Notes: a model not told the origin generated them from the sequence alone. A stretch of DNA of 64,000 nt from JAWSVE01 sp033852115 (GCA_033852115.1 JAWSVE010000003.1:248001-312000); one strand, 5' to 3'; counted from the first letter of the stretch, positions 8,713-16,667 are shown. Program-made: numbers and translations.

Positions 8713-9188
8713 TTTAAAGCTCCGGAAATAGCTCGTACGCGATCCGTCAACATTTGCGCATTAGCTAAGTGCCAAGACAAGCTATTTGCAGATTCAAAGT
8801 GTCTAATCGATTTCACGTAAGCGCGTAGTATTTTTACGACTCGTCTCTCAATCTTATGCAATCGCAACAACCACTCACGGCTTGGTGACGCTTGTATTAA
8901 ATCCACTTCGAATCGATACCATTCTGCAAGTGCAGCAATACCTTCTCCTTCGTCCCACAAAATTGCATCATCTATGTCGGCATCAATAGAACGCTGAATA
9001 CTGAGAACAAAATCGAAGTGAATGTCCGCCATTTCGTAAAAGATTTCACGTAGACGTGCCTCACAGACCTTACGGCCGCAAACGCAATAATACTGATGAG
9101 CGTTATTACTTAGTGTAATCAACGAATCGGCTATTCGATCCTGTAATGAATCAGTTGTTGCACTGAAGCGATAAATTTTTCCCGTCAT
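8709..9188 (-). CDS. Hypothetical protein, predicted helical bundle
   Basis: This is a 159-residue cytoplasmic protein starting MTGKIYRFSATTDSLQDRIAD; the ATG at 9188 has CGAGG about 9 nt upstream and is preferred to an in-frame start six codons earlier. It is almost entirely amphipathic helix, with leucines spaced as in a four-helix bundle and a CVCGRKVCEARLREIFYEMADIH-like block carrying three cysteines. The pattern is reminiscent of ferritin-like DUF2383 stress proteins, but I cannot confirm that. It is followed on the same strand side by a secreted protein gene and lies near a sigma-54 activator, suggesting a stress module. Confidence 0.6.
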   Translation of the reverse strand: MTGKIYRFSATTDSLQDRIADSLITLSNNAHQYYCVCGRKVCEARLREIFYEMADIHFDFVLSIQRSIDADIDDAILWDEGEGIAALAEWYRFEVDLIQASPSREWLLRLHKIERRVVKILRAYVKSIRHFESANSLSWHLANAQMLTDRVRAISGALK

Positions 9189-9227
9189 TGCCAGACCTCG
9201 GTACACGCTATCTCACTAGCTGTTAAA

Positions 9228-9578
9228 TTAGAAATAGTACTCGTTGTGGTCCAATGAACTATTTGATGAAGGCTGTTGGATAATTTGAAAAGTAGAAACA
9301 TCCTTAACCATCATTAACGGCGAATCACCGTGTTTTACTCTTGACTCAAGCGAAGATATATCAACAAGTTTTTGATGGTTATTCGGGTAAATAACGTAAT
9401 AAAGATTTTGACTTGCGCGTAGTACAGGCGTTTTCAACATCAATAATGCCTCGCCCATCATGCCCGGCGATTTATTCAATTGTGGAGTTGTTTCGGCAAA
9501 CGCAGATATCGCCATTAACATAGCCGCGCCTAGAAACGCAGAGCTGGCTGAATTACGGACGTCGAAACAAATGTTCAT
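9228..9578 (-). CDS. Small secreted hypothetical protein
   Basis: This 116-residue protein has a signal peptide (SAFLGAAMLMAISAFAE, cleavage probably after AFA). The ATG has GAGGAGAA 8 nt upstream. The mature part, about 87 residues, is polar with a serine/asparagine-rich end and no motif I recognise. It lies upstream of the helical-bundle gene on the same strand with a 39-bp gap, so the two probably share a transcript, and it is divergent from the sigma-54 activator. Confidence 0.65.
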   Translation of the reverse strand: MNICFDVRNSASSAFLGAAMLMAISAFAETTPQLNKSPGMMGEALLMLKTPVLRASQNLYYVIYPNNHQKLVDISSLESRVKHGDSPLMMVKDVSTFQIIQQPSSNSSLDHNEYYF

Positions 9579-9796
9579 GACTGGTTCTCCTCGTTATTTA
9601 ATTGGCGCTCCATAGGCAAGCCGGTATACTTAGCAAGCCAGCCTCAGGGGTTAGCTTGTGTAGCTCAGCCAGCTGCCTACGCTTTCGCGTCTGTGCTACT
9701 CAATACCTGTTAATGATTATTCAAGCATCATGCCAGCAGGTCGAATGCAGCTTAGTAGCGTATTCACCGTATTGCGGTGTATTTCGATGCTGAAGG

Positions 9797-9811
9797 TGGC
9801 AGTACTTGCCA
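9797..9811. promoter_or_regulatory. Perfect inverted repeat TGGCA-N5-TGCCA, candidate operator
   Basis: TGGCA (9797-9801) and TGCCA (9807-9811) form a perfect palindrome with a 5-bp spacer in the divergent region between the secreted-protein gene and the sigma-54 activator. It could bind a dimeric regulator, for example the Fis-type HTH of the activator itself. The rest of 9579-9881 carries no other clear site. Confidence 0.35.
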
Positions 9812-9881
9812 GTAATATTTACCGACTCTATGTCATTTTTACAGGGGCTCCTGCTAACTAGTAGTCTCGAGGAATTTATTT

Positions 9882-11222
9882 GTGGTAAAACCCAAGCTGT
9901 TATCAGCCGTTTCAAACGCCTCACTTCGCGAGCAACTGTCTGCACTCGACGCATACCAACGATTCAACACCGAACAAATTGACCCACCAAACGAGTGGGT
10001 ACCACAATTAATTAGCCGCGTTCCTCAACTTGCCATTATAGAAGCAAATGACTTCAATCATGATCAGCTTGAAGAGCTGATCAGCAGTAAAACCTTGAAC
10101 AAAGTAGACGTTGTGTTCATAAGCAACGGTGAACCAAACTCATCTATCGACCGTGCAATGCAACGTGGTGCCACCTATCACCTTCGCGAGCCTATAGATT
10201 TCGAATTTTTAAACGAGTTATTGGAAGAAATAATTCAAGAGTTTCAGCAACAGCAAGCCTCAGCTGAACTAGCGATTTCTAGCCAACTCGACCAGTTTGG
10301 CCTATTAGTCGGGTCCTCTCCTGTCATGCGACGGCTCTACCGCGTCATTCGCAAAGCCGCCGAATCAGAAGTCAACATGTTTCTTGTTGGAGAAAGTGGT
10401 GCAGGAAAAGAGCTCGCTGCTCAAACCATTCACCTTGTTAGTAATCGCAGTGACAAACCCTTCATTGCGATTAACTGTGGAGCACTAAGCCCTGAGCTGA
10501 TTGAAAGCGAGCTATTTGGGCATTTGAAAGGCGCTTTCAGTGGTGCCATTCGAGATCATTCAGGTGTCTTTCAACAAGCTGAAGGAGGTACGTTATTTCT
10601 CGACGAAGTCACCGAAATGCCCTTAGAGCACCAGGTTAAATTATTGAGAGTCATTGAAGCAGGTGAATATCGGCCAGTTGGTAGCGAAAAAATTTATAAG
10701 ACCAACGTTCGCATGATTGCAGCGACCAATAGAGAGCCCGAAGACGCTATAAAAAGTGAACTCTTTCGTGAGGACCTTTATTATCGGCTCGCACACTTTC
10801 CTATTAATGTGCCGCCTCTACGAGAGCGTGAAGAAGATATTGTCGGGCTTGCGAAACATTTCCTCGCTTACAGAAACAACGAAGAAGGAACAGACAAACA
10901 TATTGCGCAAGCTGCACTGGAGAAAATTGCTAGCCACACTTGGCCCGGTAATGTACGAGAGTTAAAACATACTATAGAGCGCGCGTACATACTCGCAGAC
11001 ACGACCATTACTGAAAACGATATACTGCTCGACGATAGAGAGACATCTGAGTCAGCCGAAGCCACACTACCTCACGGCGTACCGCTTAGCGAGGTCGAAA
11101 AAGGTGTGATCATGAAAACATTAGAAAAAAATGACGGCAATAAGTCTGAGGCTGCAAAACAATTGGGTATTAGCGTTAAAACACTTTATAACAAGCTCGA
11201 AAAATACGACGACAATGAATAA
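9882..11222 (+). CDS. Sigma-54-dependent transcriptional activator (AAA+/Fis HTH)
   Basis: This 446-residue enhancer-binding protein uses a GTG start with GAGG about 9 nt upstream. Residues 1-130 resemble a response-regulator receiver (VVFISNGEP, YHLREPIDFEFLNELL) but lack a clear DD pocket, so phosphorylation control is doubtful. The AAA+ domain (about 145-375) has Walker A GESGAGKE, loop 1 GAFSGA where the consensus is GAFTGA, Walker B GGTLFLDEV, sensor MIAATNRE and LYYRLAHFPI, and WPGNVRELKHTIERA. The C-terminus (VIMKTLEKNDGNKSEAAKQLGISVKTLYNKLEKY) is a Fis-type HTH. A sigma-54 promoter match lies downstream of ytjA's reverse start at 11806-11821, making that operon a likely target. Confidence 0.93.
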   Translation: MVKPKLLSAVSNASLREQLSALDAYQRFNTEQIDPPNEWVPQLISRVPQLAIIEANDFNHDQLEELISSKTLNKVDVVFISNGEPNSSIDRAMQRGATYHLREPIDFEFLNELLEEIIQEFQQQQASAELAISSQLDQFGLLVGSSPVMRRLYRVIRKAAESEVNMFLVGESGAGKELAAQTIHLVSNRSDKPFIAINCGALSPELIESELFGHLKGAFSGAIRDHSGVFQQAEGGTLFLDEVTEMPLEHQVKLLRVIEAGEYRPVGSEKIYKTNVRMIAATNREPEDAIKSELFREDLYYRLAHFPINVPPLREREEDIVGLAKHFLAYRNNEEGTDKHIAQAALEKIASHTWPGNVRELKHTIERAYILADTTITENDILLDDRETSESAEATLPHGVPLSEVEKGVIMKTLEKNDGNKSEAAKQLGISVKTLYNKLEKYDDNE

Positions 11223-11227
11223 GAGGT

Positions 11228-11260
11228 AGCCGACGAGCGAACGCTCGTCGGCTATTTTTG
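11228..11260 (+). terminator. Rho-independent terminator of the sigma-54 activator gene
   Basis: TAGCCGACGAGCG (11228-11240) pairs perfectly over 13 bp with CGCTCGTCGGCTA (11243-11255), followed by TTTTT. It begins 5 nt after the stop codon. Confidence 0.92.
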
Positions 11261-11272
11261 AGAATGCAATAA

Positions 11273-11479
11273 TTAGCAATCTGAGTCTTCAGCTCCGGCT
11301 TCAGCTTTAATTTCTTCACACTTGTCTTCAATTGCGTTGCCTACTTCAGTCGCTTTGTCTTCGACGTTTGATACAACATCATCGACCTCTTCACCGAATT
11401 CTTCCGCAGGGCCTTGGTCACACCCAGTCATCAAAAGAATACTTGCAAGTAACATGCTTGGTAGAGTGAAATATTTCAT
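11273..11479 (-). CDS. Small acidic lipoprotein
   Basis: This 68-residue protein has a lipoprotein signal peptide with lipobox LMTGC (cysteine 20). The mature part is strongly acidic (EEFGEEVDDVVSNVEDKATEVGNAIEDKCEE) with helical heptads and a cysteine as the last residue. The ATG has TAGGAG 9 nt upstream. Its position directly after ytjA suggests one operon. I expect it at the outer membrane or periplasmic face; small lipoproteins paired with YtjA are common in stress regulons. Confidence 0.75.
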   Translation of the reverse strand: MKYFTLPSMLLASILLMTGCDQGPAEEFGEEVDDVVSNVEDKATEVGNAIEDKCEEIKAEAGAEDSDC

Positions 11480-11532
11480 GGATAGACTCCTAGTCGTGGT
11501 TAATTAAAAAGTTTGAAAGCCGCGCAAACCTA

Positions 11533-11706
11533 CTATCTAGGTTTACCTCCGCGTACAAGTTGAACGACTACGCTAATAGCAAATAACAAGACAAATATGA
11601 AAAATAACAATTTGGCAATCTCAGTAGCAGCGCCTGCTATGCCACCGAAACCGAGTACTGCAGCGAGCAAAGCGATTATTAAAAAACCAATAGCCCAACG
11701 TAACAT
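11533..11706 (-). CDS. ytjA: YtjA family (DUF1328) small membrane protein
   Basis: This 57-residue protein begins MLRWAIGFLIIALLAAVLGF and continues GGIAGAATEIAKLLFFIFVLLF, which matches E. coli YtjA closely. It has two membrane helices linked by the GGIAG turn and a basic tail (VRGGKPR). The start is firmly set by a perfect AAGGAGG 5 nt before the ATG. DUF1328 proteins are envelope-stress-associated, with the precise function unknown. A sigma-54 promoter match lies about 100 bp upstream. Confidence 0.9.
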   Translation of the reverse strand: MLRWAIGFLIIALLAAVLGFGGIAGAATEIAKLLFFIFVLLFAISVVVQLVRGGKPR

Positions 11707-11731
11707 AACTCCTCCTTAACAAGTTTATGCA

Positions 11732-11796
11732 GTGAGACTATTAATTTTTCCAGACTCAGTTCACTGCTCGTGAGACACCAATGTTGCAGTCTCACC
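11732..11796. promoter_or_regulatory. GTGAGAC repeats in the ytjA leader
   Basis: GTGAGAC (11771-11777) and GTCTCAC (11790-11796) form a perfect 7-bp inverted repeat separated by 12 bp. A third GTGAGAC copy lies at 11732-11738. All fall between the predicted sigma-54 transcription start and the ytjA ribosome site. They may be an operator or an RNA hairpin. Confidence 0.35.
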
Positions 11797-11805
11797 GTAG
11801 ATATA

Positions 11806-11821
11806 GCGAGTAGCATGCCAA
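11806..11821 (-). promoter_or_regulatory. Candidate sigma-54 promoter of ytjA-lipoprotein operon
   Basis: On the minus strand the sequence is TGGCATGCTACTCGCT. The GG and GC doublets are 12 bp apart, as in TGGCACG-N4-TTGCW, with two deviations (T for C in the -24 part, C for T in the -12 part). It lies about 100 bp upstream of the ytjA ATG, and a sigma-54 activator gene lies 600 bp away. Confidence 0.6.
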
Positions 11822-12113
11822 GTCCTAACGCAATGTGAAAAATAGTCTTACACCCCGCGGTCCTACTGGCCTAGAAGAAAATACCCTCTACTTGAATATC
11901 AATGGAATTACCAGAGTCGATGATTCGCAGTTTGAAAGAACTACCTAAAGCGATGAAAAAATTACATATATTCAGAAATAATGTAATAGAAGAAATTTGA
12001 TAAAAAATGGGCACGTTATGTATTGTCGAGCCATGGTATGGTCGAGCTATGGTGTGTAACTTTAAGTAGTGTTAAAGAACGCCGAAGATGAAGACAAACT
12101 CTCATGGAGCTTT

Positions 12114-12219
12114 GCAAATTGAAAGCTAAACTTGACTACAGCCAAAGCCAGGCACGACAGCATTAGGAATCACCCAAAATAAGGTTGATTTACCGATCAT
12201 TGTCGAGAAGCTTGGCTAA
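12114..12219 (+). pseudogene. Possible decayed helix-turn-helix gene fragment
   Basis: One frame gives MELCKLKAKLDYSQSQARQ and then stops. The frame one base over continues ALGITQNKVDLPIIVEKLG. Joined across a one-base shift, the sequence resembles an Xre-type helix-turn-helix (SQSQARQALGITQNKV). No complete gene can be reconstructed, so this is a weak call. The surrounding 11822-12113 and 12220-12327 contain nothing I recognise. Confidence 0.25.
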
Positions 12220-12327
12220 TTTAGACCTCTTCCCGAAAGAGATTACCAAGGCTTTCTGGGCCATGCGGACTCTATAGCTATAAAAAACGTATTAAGCGCA
12301 CCCAACTCATCATTCATCATCCCCAGT

Positions 12328-12600
12328 AACGCTGCGAATGACAAAGTGTGCAATATTTGTACAAACCCATTGTGTAATTTCCGTTAAGTCCCAAAATATC
12401 CATTTGTCTGTGAGCATCTAGAGGTCTGCAAAAACCGGCATTATCAATCACGCCGCTCGCACATTAACCAAACAATCAAAGATTACCTGCGTGGTCCGCC
12501 CTTAGGACATAGAGTTTCACCAAACTCTCGTGCCAGTGAGAGAAAACTGGAGCGGGAAATGGCGCAGCAACCTAATAAAACCAACGTAGAATTGTCATAA
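12328..12600 (+). pseudogene. Cysteine-rich interrupted reading frame of unknown origin
   Basis: A single frame runs NAANDKVCNICTNPLCNFR, meets TAA at 12385-12387, and then continues without stops to a TAA at 12598-12600. The second half contains CEHLEVCKNRHYQSRRSHIN and a basic, polar tail. The cysteine spacing hints at a small zinc-binding protein, but I know no family that fits. It is probably a remnant, and no start with a ribosome site is visible. Confidence 0.25.
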
Positions 12601-12682
12601 ACTTTACGTATAATTGACCCCTGGTAAACACGCTATACTTGCTCTATGACCGATACCCGTGAACTTACAGGCTGTTAATTTC

Positions 12683-13213
12683 ATGAGAGCCCTACCCTTT
12701 TGTCTCTTAATTGCTCTACTTGCGGGCTGTTCAAGCACACCCCAGCAGACCGTATTTGAACCCGCCGTCCGCGACGAATACTGCTCGCGCTTCTTCCTCT
12801 ACCGCATGTGCGCAGAAGACTTCACTGACAATGGCAGCGTCGATGCGGTCTATTTTGAAGACGAACGTGAAGTCTTTCTCTACATAGAAGAAAGCGCTGA
12901 TGTAATCGCAAAACACTTAGCATTCCACCCTTGCGCCCAAATCATCGACGAACCACTAAGCATATCTAGCGACAAGCTACTGAGATTTGACGAAGACACC
13001 AGCTACTGGCGTGAAACTGACGTCAAAGCGGAGATCTTTGGACACTACCTTCGCTATGTAGACCGGGTCAGTCAGTGTAATAAAGAAAAAGGCTTAATCA
13101 CCGAACAGGAATCCGACGACAGCGGGTTTGATGACTTCGATGATTTTGAAGATGATGAGTATGATTATGAAGCGTCTTCCGGGAAAGTCGATTATGCGGA
13201 TGAGAGAGCATGA
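12683..13213 (+). CDS. Hypothetical lipoprotein with acidic C-terminus
   Basis: This 176-residue protein starts MRALPFCLLIALLAGCSSTP, with lipobox LLAGC (cysteine 15); the in-frame GTG 24 bases upstream would spoil the signal. The mature region has several cysteines (YCSRFFLYRMCAEDF, HPCAQI, VSQCNKEK), and the C-terminus is very acidic (DDFDDFEDDEYDYE). I do not recognise a family. A diverged 68-codon copy of its C-terminal half is found at 16385-16591, on the far side of the toxin/immunity array, showing that two paralogues once stood here. Confidence 0.7.
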   Translation: MRALPFCLLIALLAGCSSTPQQTVFEPAVRDEYCSRFFLYRMCAEDFTDNGSVDAVYFEDEREVFLYIEESADVIAKHLAFHPCAQIIDEPLSISSDKLLRFDEDTSYWRETDVKAEIFGHYLRYVDRVSQCNKEKGLITEQESDDSGFDDFDDFEDDEYDYEASSGKVDYADERA

Positions 13214-13261
13214 GGTAGATCAGGTCCAGACATCTACGGATAGTGCGATTCCACTTTAAGT

Positions 13262-13687
13262 TTAATTTTTTCTCCGGCGCACTGACAACTCCATGACCAC
13301 TCCCTCTGGGTCTACAAAAGCAGTTATTTCACCACGATTTTTTTGGTTTCCTATAACATAGTCACTGAACGAATAAGGTTGGTATTGTTCTGAAGGAGCT
13401 CTCGGTAATTCCAGAGCTTCGCCAAGGATTTCAGTTAACATAGCCAAACGTAATTTTGCCTCGGGTTTTATTGTAATCTCAAGTAGTTCATTATTTTTGC
13501 TCTTGTCGTCAAGTGGGTATGTTAAATAGCTTTTTCCTAATGAGCTATTCAACGGTATAAATGATAACTCGCCCCGACTCATGTAAGTTTCGTCTACAGA
13601 CGCAGCAAATTCTCCTAAAAATTTTTCCCATCGATCTCCGACCAGCAAGTAGGCTTCTACTAACGCTAAAAGTTTTGGAGTTAACAT
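13262..13687 (-). CDS. Hypothetical protein, possible immunity protein
   Basis: The 141-residue reading uses the ATG at 13687 (MLTPKLLALVEAYLLVGDRW), which has AGAGAAGA upstream. An in-frame TTG 69 bases earlier gives a longer version. The protein is soluble and acidic, with a helical N-terminus (DRWEKFLGEFAASVDETYMSRG) and a strand-rich C-terminus ending in a basic RRRKN. No family is recognised. Its place in a run of small same-strand genes behind a PAAR effector suggests, but does not prove, an immunity role. 13688-14046 beyond it holds no other gene. Confidence 0.55.
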   Translation of the reverse strand: MLTPKLLALVEAYLLVGDRWEKFLGEFAASVDETYMSRGELSFIPLNSSLGKSYLTYPLDDKSKNNELLEITIKPEAKLRLAMLTEILGEALELPRAPSEQYQPYSFSDYVIGNQKNRGEITAFVDPEGVVMELSVRRRKN

Positions 13688-14046
13688 ACTCTTCTCTTTC
13701 TCATAACCATCCAAATTAGCAGCATAAAATCTTAATACATTCAAAATGGCCAGCAAAGTAAAAATATAGAAAACACCAATAGCCGCTTAAAGTACAAGAA
13801 AATTTATAACTCACTTATTTAAAACCGAGAAAAACACTGAATTTAAGGGCAAAGCGGCCTTGTTTAATAGGATCAAGGCGATGAATTCAGCCAGAAAGGA
13901 AAATACTGCAAGGAAAGAATATATGAACCAAACGAAATAGGTAGTAAAACGATTAAAAGTGTAATGTTATGGCATTAACATTTTTTTCAATTTGTTACTC
14001 AACGTAAATAGATCTTTTATCACTTAGGTTGTATGAAAGTAGTAGC

Positions 14047-15156
14047 TCAGAACAGGTGATCTTCCTCCGATAAAATTCTCAAATCCCTAATATGACGCAA
14101 TAACGCTTGCAATATATCCTCGCCATGTATTGTATAATCAATTACCCATGCTATGGAGAATGCACTATAGGAAAGGGATTCCAAGATTTTCTCCAACCAA
14201 GTGAGCTGCTCTGGAAACGATGGTTTCACCAGATTTCTAGCCACTTCTCCGCCTGGCAATCTCAAACGGCACTGCGCAATATAGGGAGCTTGACTAAACC
14301 TAAACTCCCAACCATTTTCACAAATAATCCTCTTACTCGACCAATTAGAACCCTGCCACTTTTCTTCCAGAAAGTTCGCCAATACTGAATTTTTCGATAA
14401 CGTAACGTTATTTTTCACGAGTCTTTCAAGATGATTGAGCTCGGGAAACTGTTGAGAACCACATCTCGCCTTAACCCAATGCCTAATCCAAGCAATAATA
14501 TATTTTTCCGCTTCTCTATCTCTAAGTATTGAGTTTTTCAACTCAAAACCACCTAGTGCTTTCCAAATACATACCTTTTTATCTCGTTCACCGAGGTTAT
14601 ACAATTGCTCTGCTGCCGAAGCCCTATACCCCGCACCCCAGGACTCGCTAAGTAGCGAAGGTAAAACTTTACGAGCAACTTCAGGCAACAAAACAGCTAA
14701 TTCTTTCAGTTTTGGATATGTAAGGTAAGGATTTGGGTCCATTATTCTACGATTATTAGATTCCGAATCAGCCAACTCAATCAATTCAGCTTCATAACGC
14801 GGCAAGAAATAGCCACGGTGAGCATCAATCACTGTTTCCACTTCGTAGTTAATTAATTTAATTACAGGTATAGCCTCAAACAGGACATCCAATAATTCTC
14901 GAGCAGGTAAAAAGTCAGACTCTAGGAATCCTTTCACACTGAAGGTTATGTTACTGCGCAAATCGTACTGAATGGAGTGCTCCAACGTACCTCGCTGAAA
15001 ATTTTGGTTGCGAACCAGAAAGTCTATTTCTTTATATATATCGGCGTGGGAGAGATAAACTGCGATATTTTTTCTTTGAGTGCTATCGTCGCCAAACAAC
15101 GTAATTGCGTTTACGAATTGCTTTACTTTTTCAATCTTTAGGGCATCAATATTCAT
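14047..15156 (-). CDS. Hypothetical protein in T6SS effector/immunity array
   Basis: This is a 369-residue soluble protein starting MNIDALKIEKVKQFVNAITLFG, with AGG in the 5 nt before the ATG. It is rich in helices, has scattered tryptophans near the end (ENGWEFRFSQAP, QLTWLEKILESLSYSAFSIAWVIDY) and no signal peptide or membrane segment. I recognise no domain. It lies downstream of the second immunity-like gene and is larger than typical immunity proteins. The base composition is more AT-rich than the T6SS core, which fits acquisition. Confidence 0.6.
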   Translation of the reverse strand: MNIDALKIEKVKQFVNAITLFGDDSTQRKNIAVYLSHADIYKEIDFLVRNQNFQRGTLEHSIQYDLRSNITFSVKGFLESDFLPARELLDVLFEAIPVIKLINYEVETVIDAHRGYFLPRYEAELIELADSESNNRRIMDPNPYLTYPKLKELAVLLPEVARKVLPSLLSESWGAGYRASAAEQLYNLGERDKKVCIWKALGGFELKNSILRDREAEKYIIAWIRHWVKARCGSQQFPELNHLERLVKNNVTLSKNSVLANFLEEKWQGSNWSSKRIICENGWEFRFSQAPYIAQCRLRLPGGEVARNLVKPSFPEQLTWLEKILESLSYSAFSIAWVIDYTIHGEDILQALLRHIRDLRILSEEDHLF

Positions 15157-15231
15157 AACCTAACCAGTAAGAAACTTAGCAAAATCAAGACATAAGTACT
15201 CGATTAATTGATGACCGAATATGCTTTACTG

Positions 15232-15750
15232 CTAGATTTCCCCTCCCTCATACTTTTCTCCAAGCGATTTCCATAAATCTAAAAAACCCAGCTCATAAAG
15301 AAATATCCAGCTCAATGATAACTCCGCTGGGTCATAGTCTCCGACAGGATTTTGTTGATTACGAGACCAGTTTGTAATTGCGTAGCCACTCGTGGTACTG
15401 CCGACCGCCAACATCTCTCCGTCAATATCAGTATCTGTGCTAATCATAGCTCCAGCATGTAAACCGCCTTCGGATGGTGATTTACGAAATTCATCGAGCG
15501 CTTGAGGGAACCAAGCTAAAGCTCTCAATGGGAAATCAAATTGATCACAGTAATACGTATTATTAGGGCCTGTATTATAGGACACCAAAAAAGTAAGATG
15601 ATCTTGGTAACCAACCAAACTATATAGCTCATCATTCCCATCAGAAGAATCAAGCATGGTTCCCAAAAGAACGGCATCATTTGGAAGCGTATCGTGACGA
15701 ACAATTTTAGTTAGTGCTGGAGCTAACGGATATTTAGCACTTCTCTTCAT
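15232..15750 (-). CDS. Putative immunity protein paired with the orphan toxin module
   Basis: This 172-residue soluble protein overlaps the stop of the upstream toxin module by an ATGA junction, the classical arrangement of a toxin and its immunity gene. It is homologous to the protein at 16668-17177: both share a [YF]PL-x-AL-x-WF-x-x-A block, a spacer with G, then an [IV]DGE block, and a similar C-terminal helix (ELGFLDLWKSLGEKY versus EDGLLDELKTISTKL). It is probably a paralogous immunity protein specific for the variant toxin. The immunity assignment is inference from position and homology. Confidence 0.65.
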   Translation of the reverse strand: MKRSAKYPLAPALTKIVRHDTLPNDAVLLGTMLDSSDGNDELYSLVGYQDHLTFLVSYNTGPNNTYYCDQFDFPLRALAWFPQALDEFRKSPSEGGLHAGAMISTDTDIDGEMLAVGSTTSGYAITNWSRNQQNPVGDYDPAELSLSWIFLYELGFLDLWKSLGEKYEGGEI

Positions 15751-16349
15751 ATAGTTTTCAAACCAGATATAATCATAATTGCATTATCATCACTCAGCTG
15801 CTTTAGATTAACTTCCTTCCTCTCGAAATTAAGAGTTTCAACTACACCACATTTCACTCCTTCTTCAGCTTTATTCGCGGTCAGTCCATTTCCTGTAAAT
15901 TCTGAATTGGCACCAATTTCAGTTCTAACCTTGTGCATCGCATTGAAAAGAATTGCTTCATTTTCAGGTAAGGATTCGACATATTCAGCAACATCCCTAT
16001 GGTTAAACTCATCTAGTTCGTTATCCCAAAATTCTGCCATTTTATTGGCATACTCCACGTGGGACTCCATATTCATTGTGCTTTGAACAACGTTTTCGTC
16101 GTAAGAATAATCTAATTCATTGGCCGCCGCACCCGCTAGATTCTCCCACGTAGGCACTATCGAATTATTACCAAATTGGTCAAGAGTTTCACCGCGATCT
16201 ATTATATGCATCACATACTCTTTATCAGGATCATAATTAGACTCTGCACCTAGCACTTGGTGAATCAATTCTGGATCTGTATCGGCGGCCTCTATCTGAA
16301 CCAACGATGTAGTCCAAGCCGTAACTAAACCACCAATATTTACCAACAA
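15747..16349 (-). CDS. Orphan C-terminal toxin module (displaced effector tip)
   Basis: This frame of up to 200 codons matches the last ~190 residues of the PAAR effector at 17187-18749: AWTTSL-x-QIEAADTDPELIHQVLGAE, then YVMHIIDRGE, NNSIVPTWENL, FNHRDVAEYVESLPENEA and EIGANSEFTGNGLTAN. It has no PAAR or linker, no ATG and no ribosome site; only a TTG opens the frame. It is therefore best read as a silent cassette left by, or waiting for, recombination. The first ~135 bp of homology are nearly identical to the effector (four mismatches seen), while the rest has diverged. The function of the toxin domain is unknown. Confidence 0.65.
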   Translation of the reverse strand: MLVNIGGLVTAWTTSLVQIEAADTDPELIHQVLGAESNYDPDKEYVMHIIDRGETLDQFGNNSIVPTWENLAGAAANELDYSYDENVVQSTMNMESHVEYANKMAEFWDNELDEFNHRDVAEYVESLPENEAILFNAMHKVRTEIGANSEFTGNGLTANKAEEGVKCGVVETLNFERKEVNLKQLSDDNAIMIISGLKTI

Positions 16350-16384
16350 TATTTACTATTTACCAAGACACCCACCCTAACGGT

Positions 16385-16591
16385 TGCAAGCTATTAAGAT
16401 TTAACGACGACACCAACTACCGGCGAGAAACGGACGTCAAACCCAGATTTTTCACTCACTACCTCCGCCATGCAGATCGCGTCAGCCGGTGCAACAAAGA
16501 GAAGTGGTTAGTAACCGAACAGATGCCTGATGAAGATGGCTTTGACGACTTCGATGATTTTGAAGATGAAGAATATGATTACGAGGCTTGA
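16385..16591 (+). pseudogene. 3' fragment of a lipoprotein paralogue
   Basis: The frame reads CKLLRFNDDTNYRRETDVK and, further on, HYLRHADRVSRCNKEK, ending DGFDDFDDFEDEEYDYEA and TGA. It aligns without gaps to most of the C-terminal part of the lipoprotein at 12683-13213 (KLLRFDEDTSYWRETDVK ... DDFDDFEDDEYDYEA). The N-terminal half, signal peptide and start are missing. It is cut off where the orphan toxin module begins, so it marks one breakpoint of the inserted array. Confidence 0.8.
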
Positions 16592-16667
16592 TTGAGTTAG
16601 CCGAATATACCAAATGATCCAGCAGCGATCATGCTGTTCCAGTCTCACAAAGGCGTTTTCAAAAACA

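Noticed and set aside
9797..9811. Possible sigma-54 promoter at TGGCAGTACTTGC
   Set aside because: GG and GC are 10 bp apart rather than 12, so it does not fit a sigma-54 promoter on either strand. It is kept only as a palindrome.
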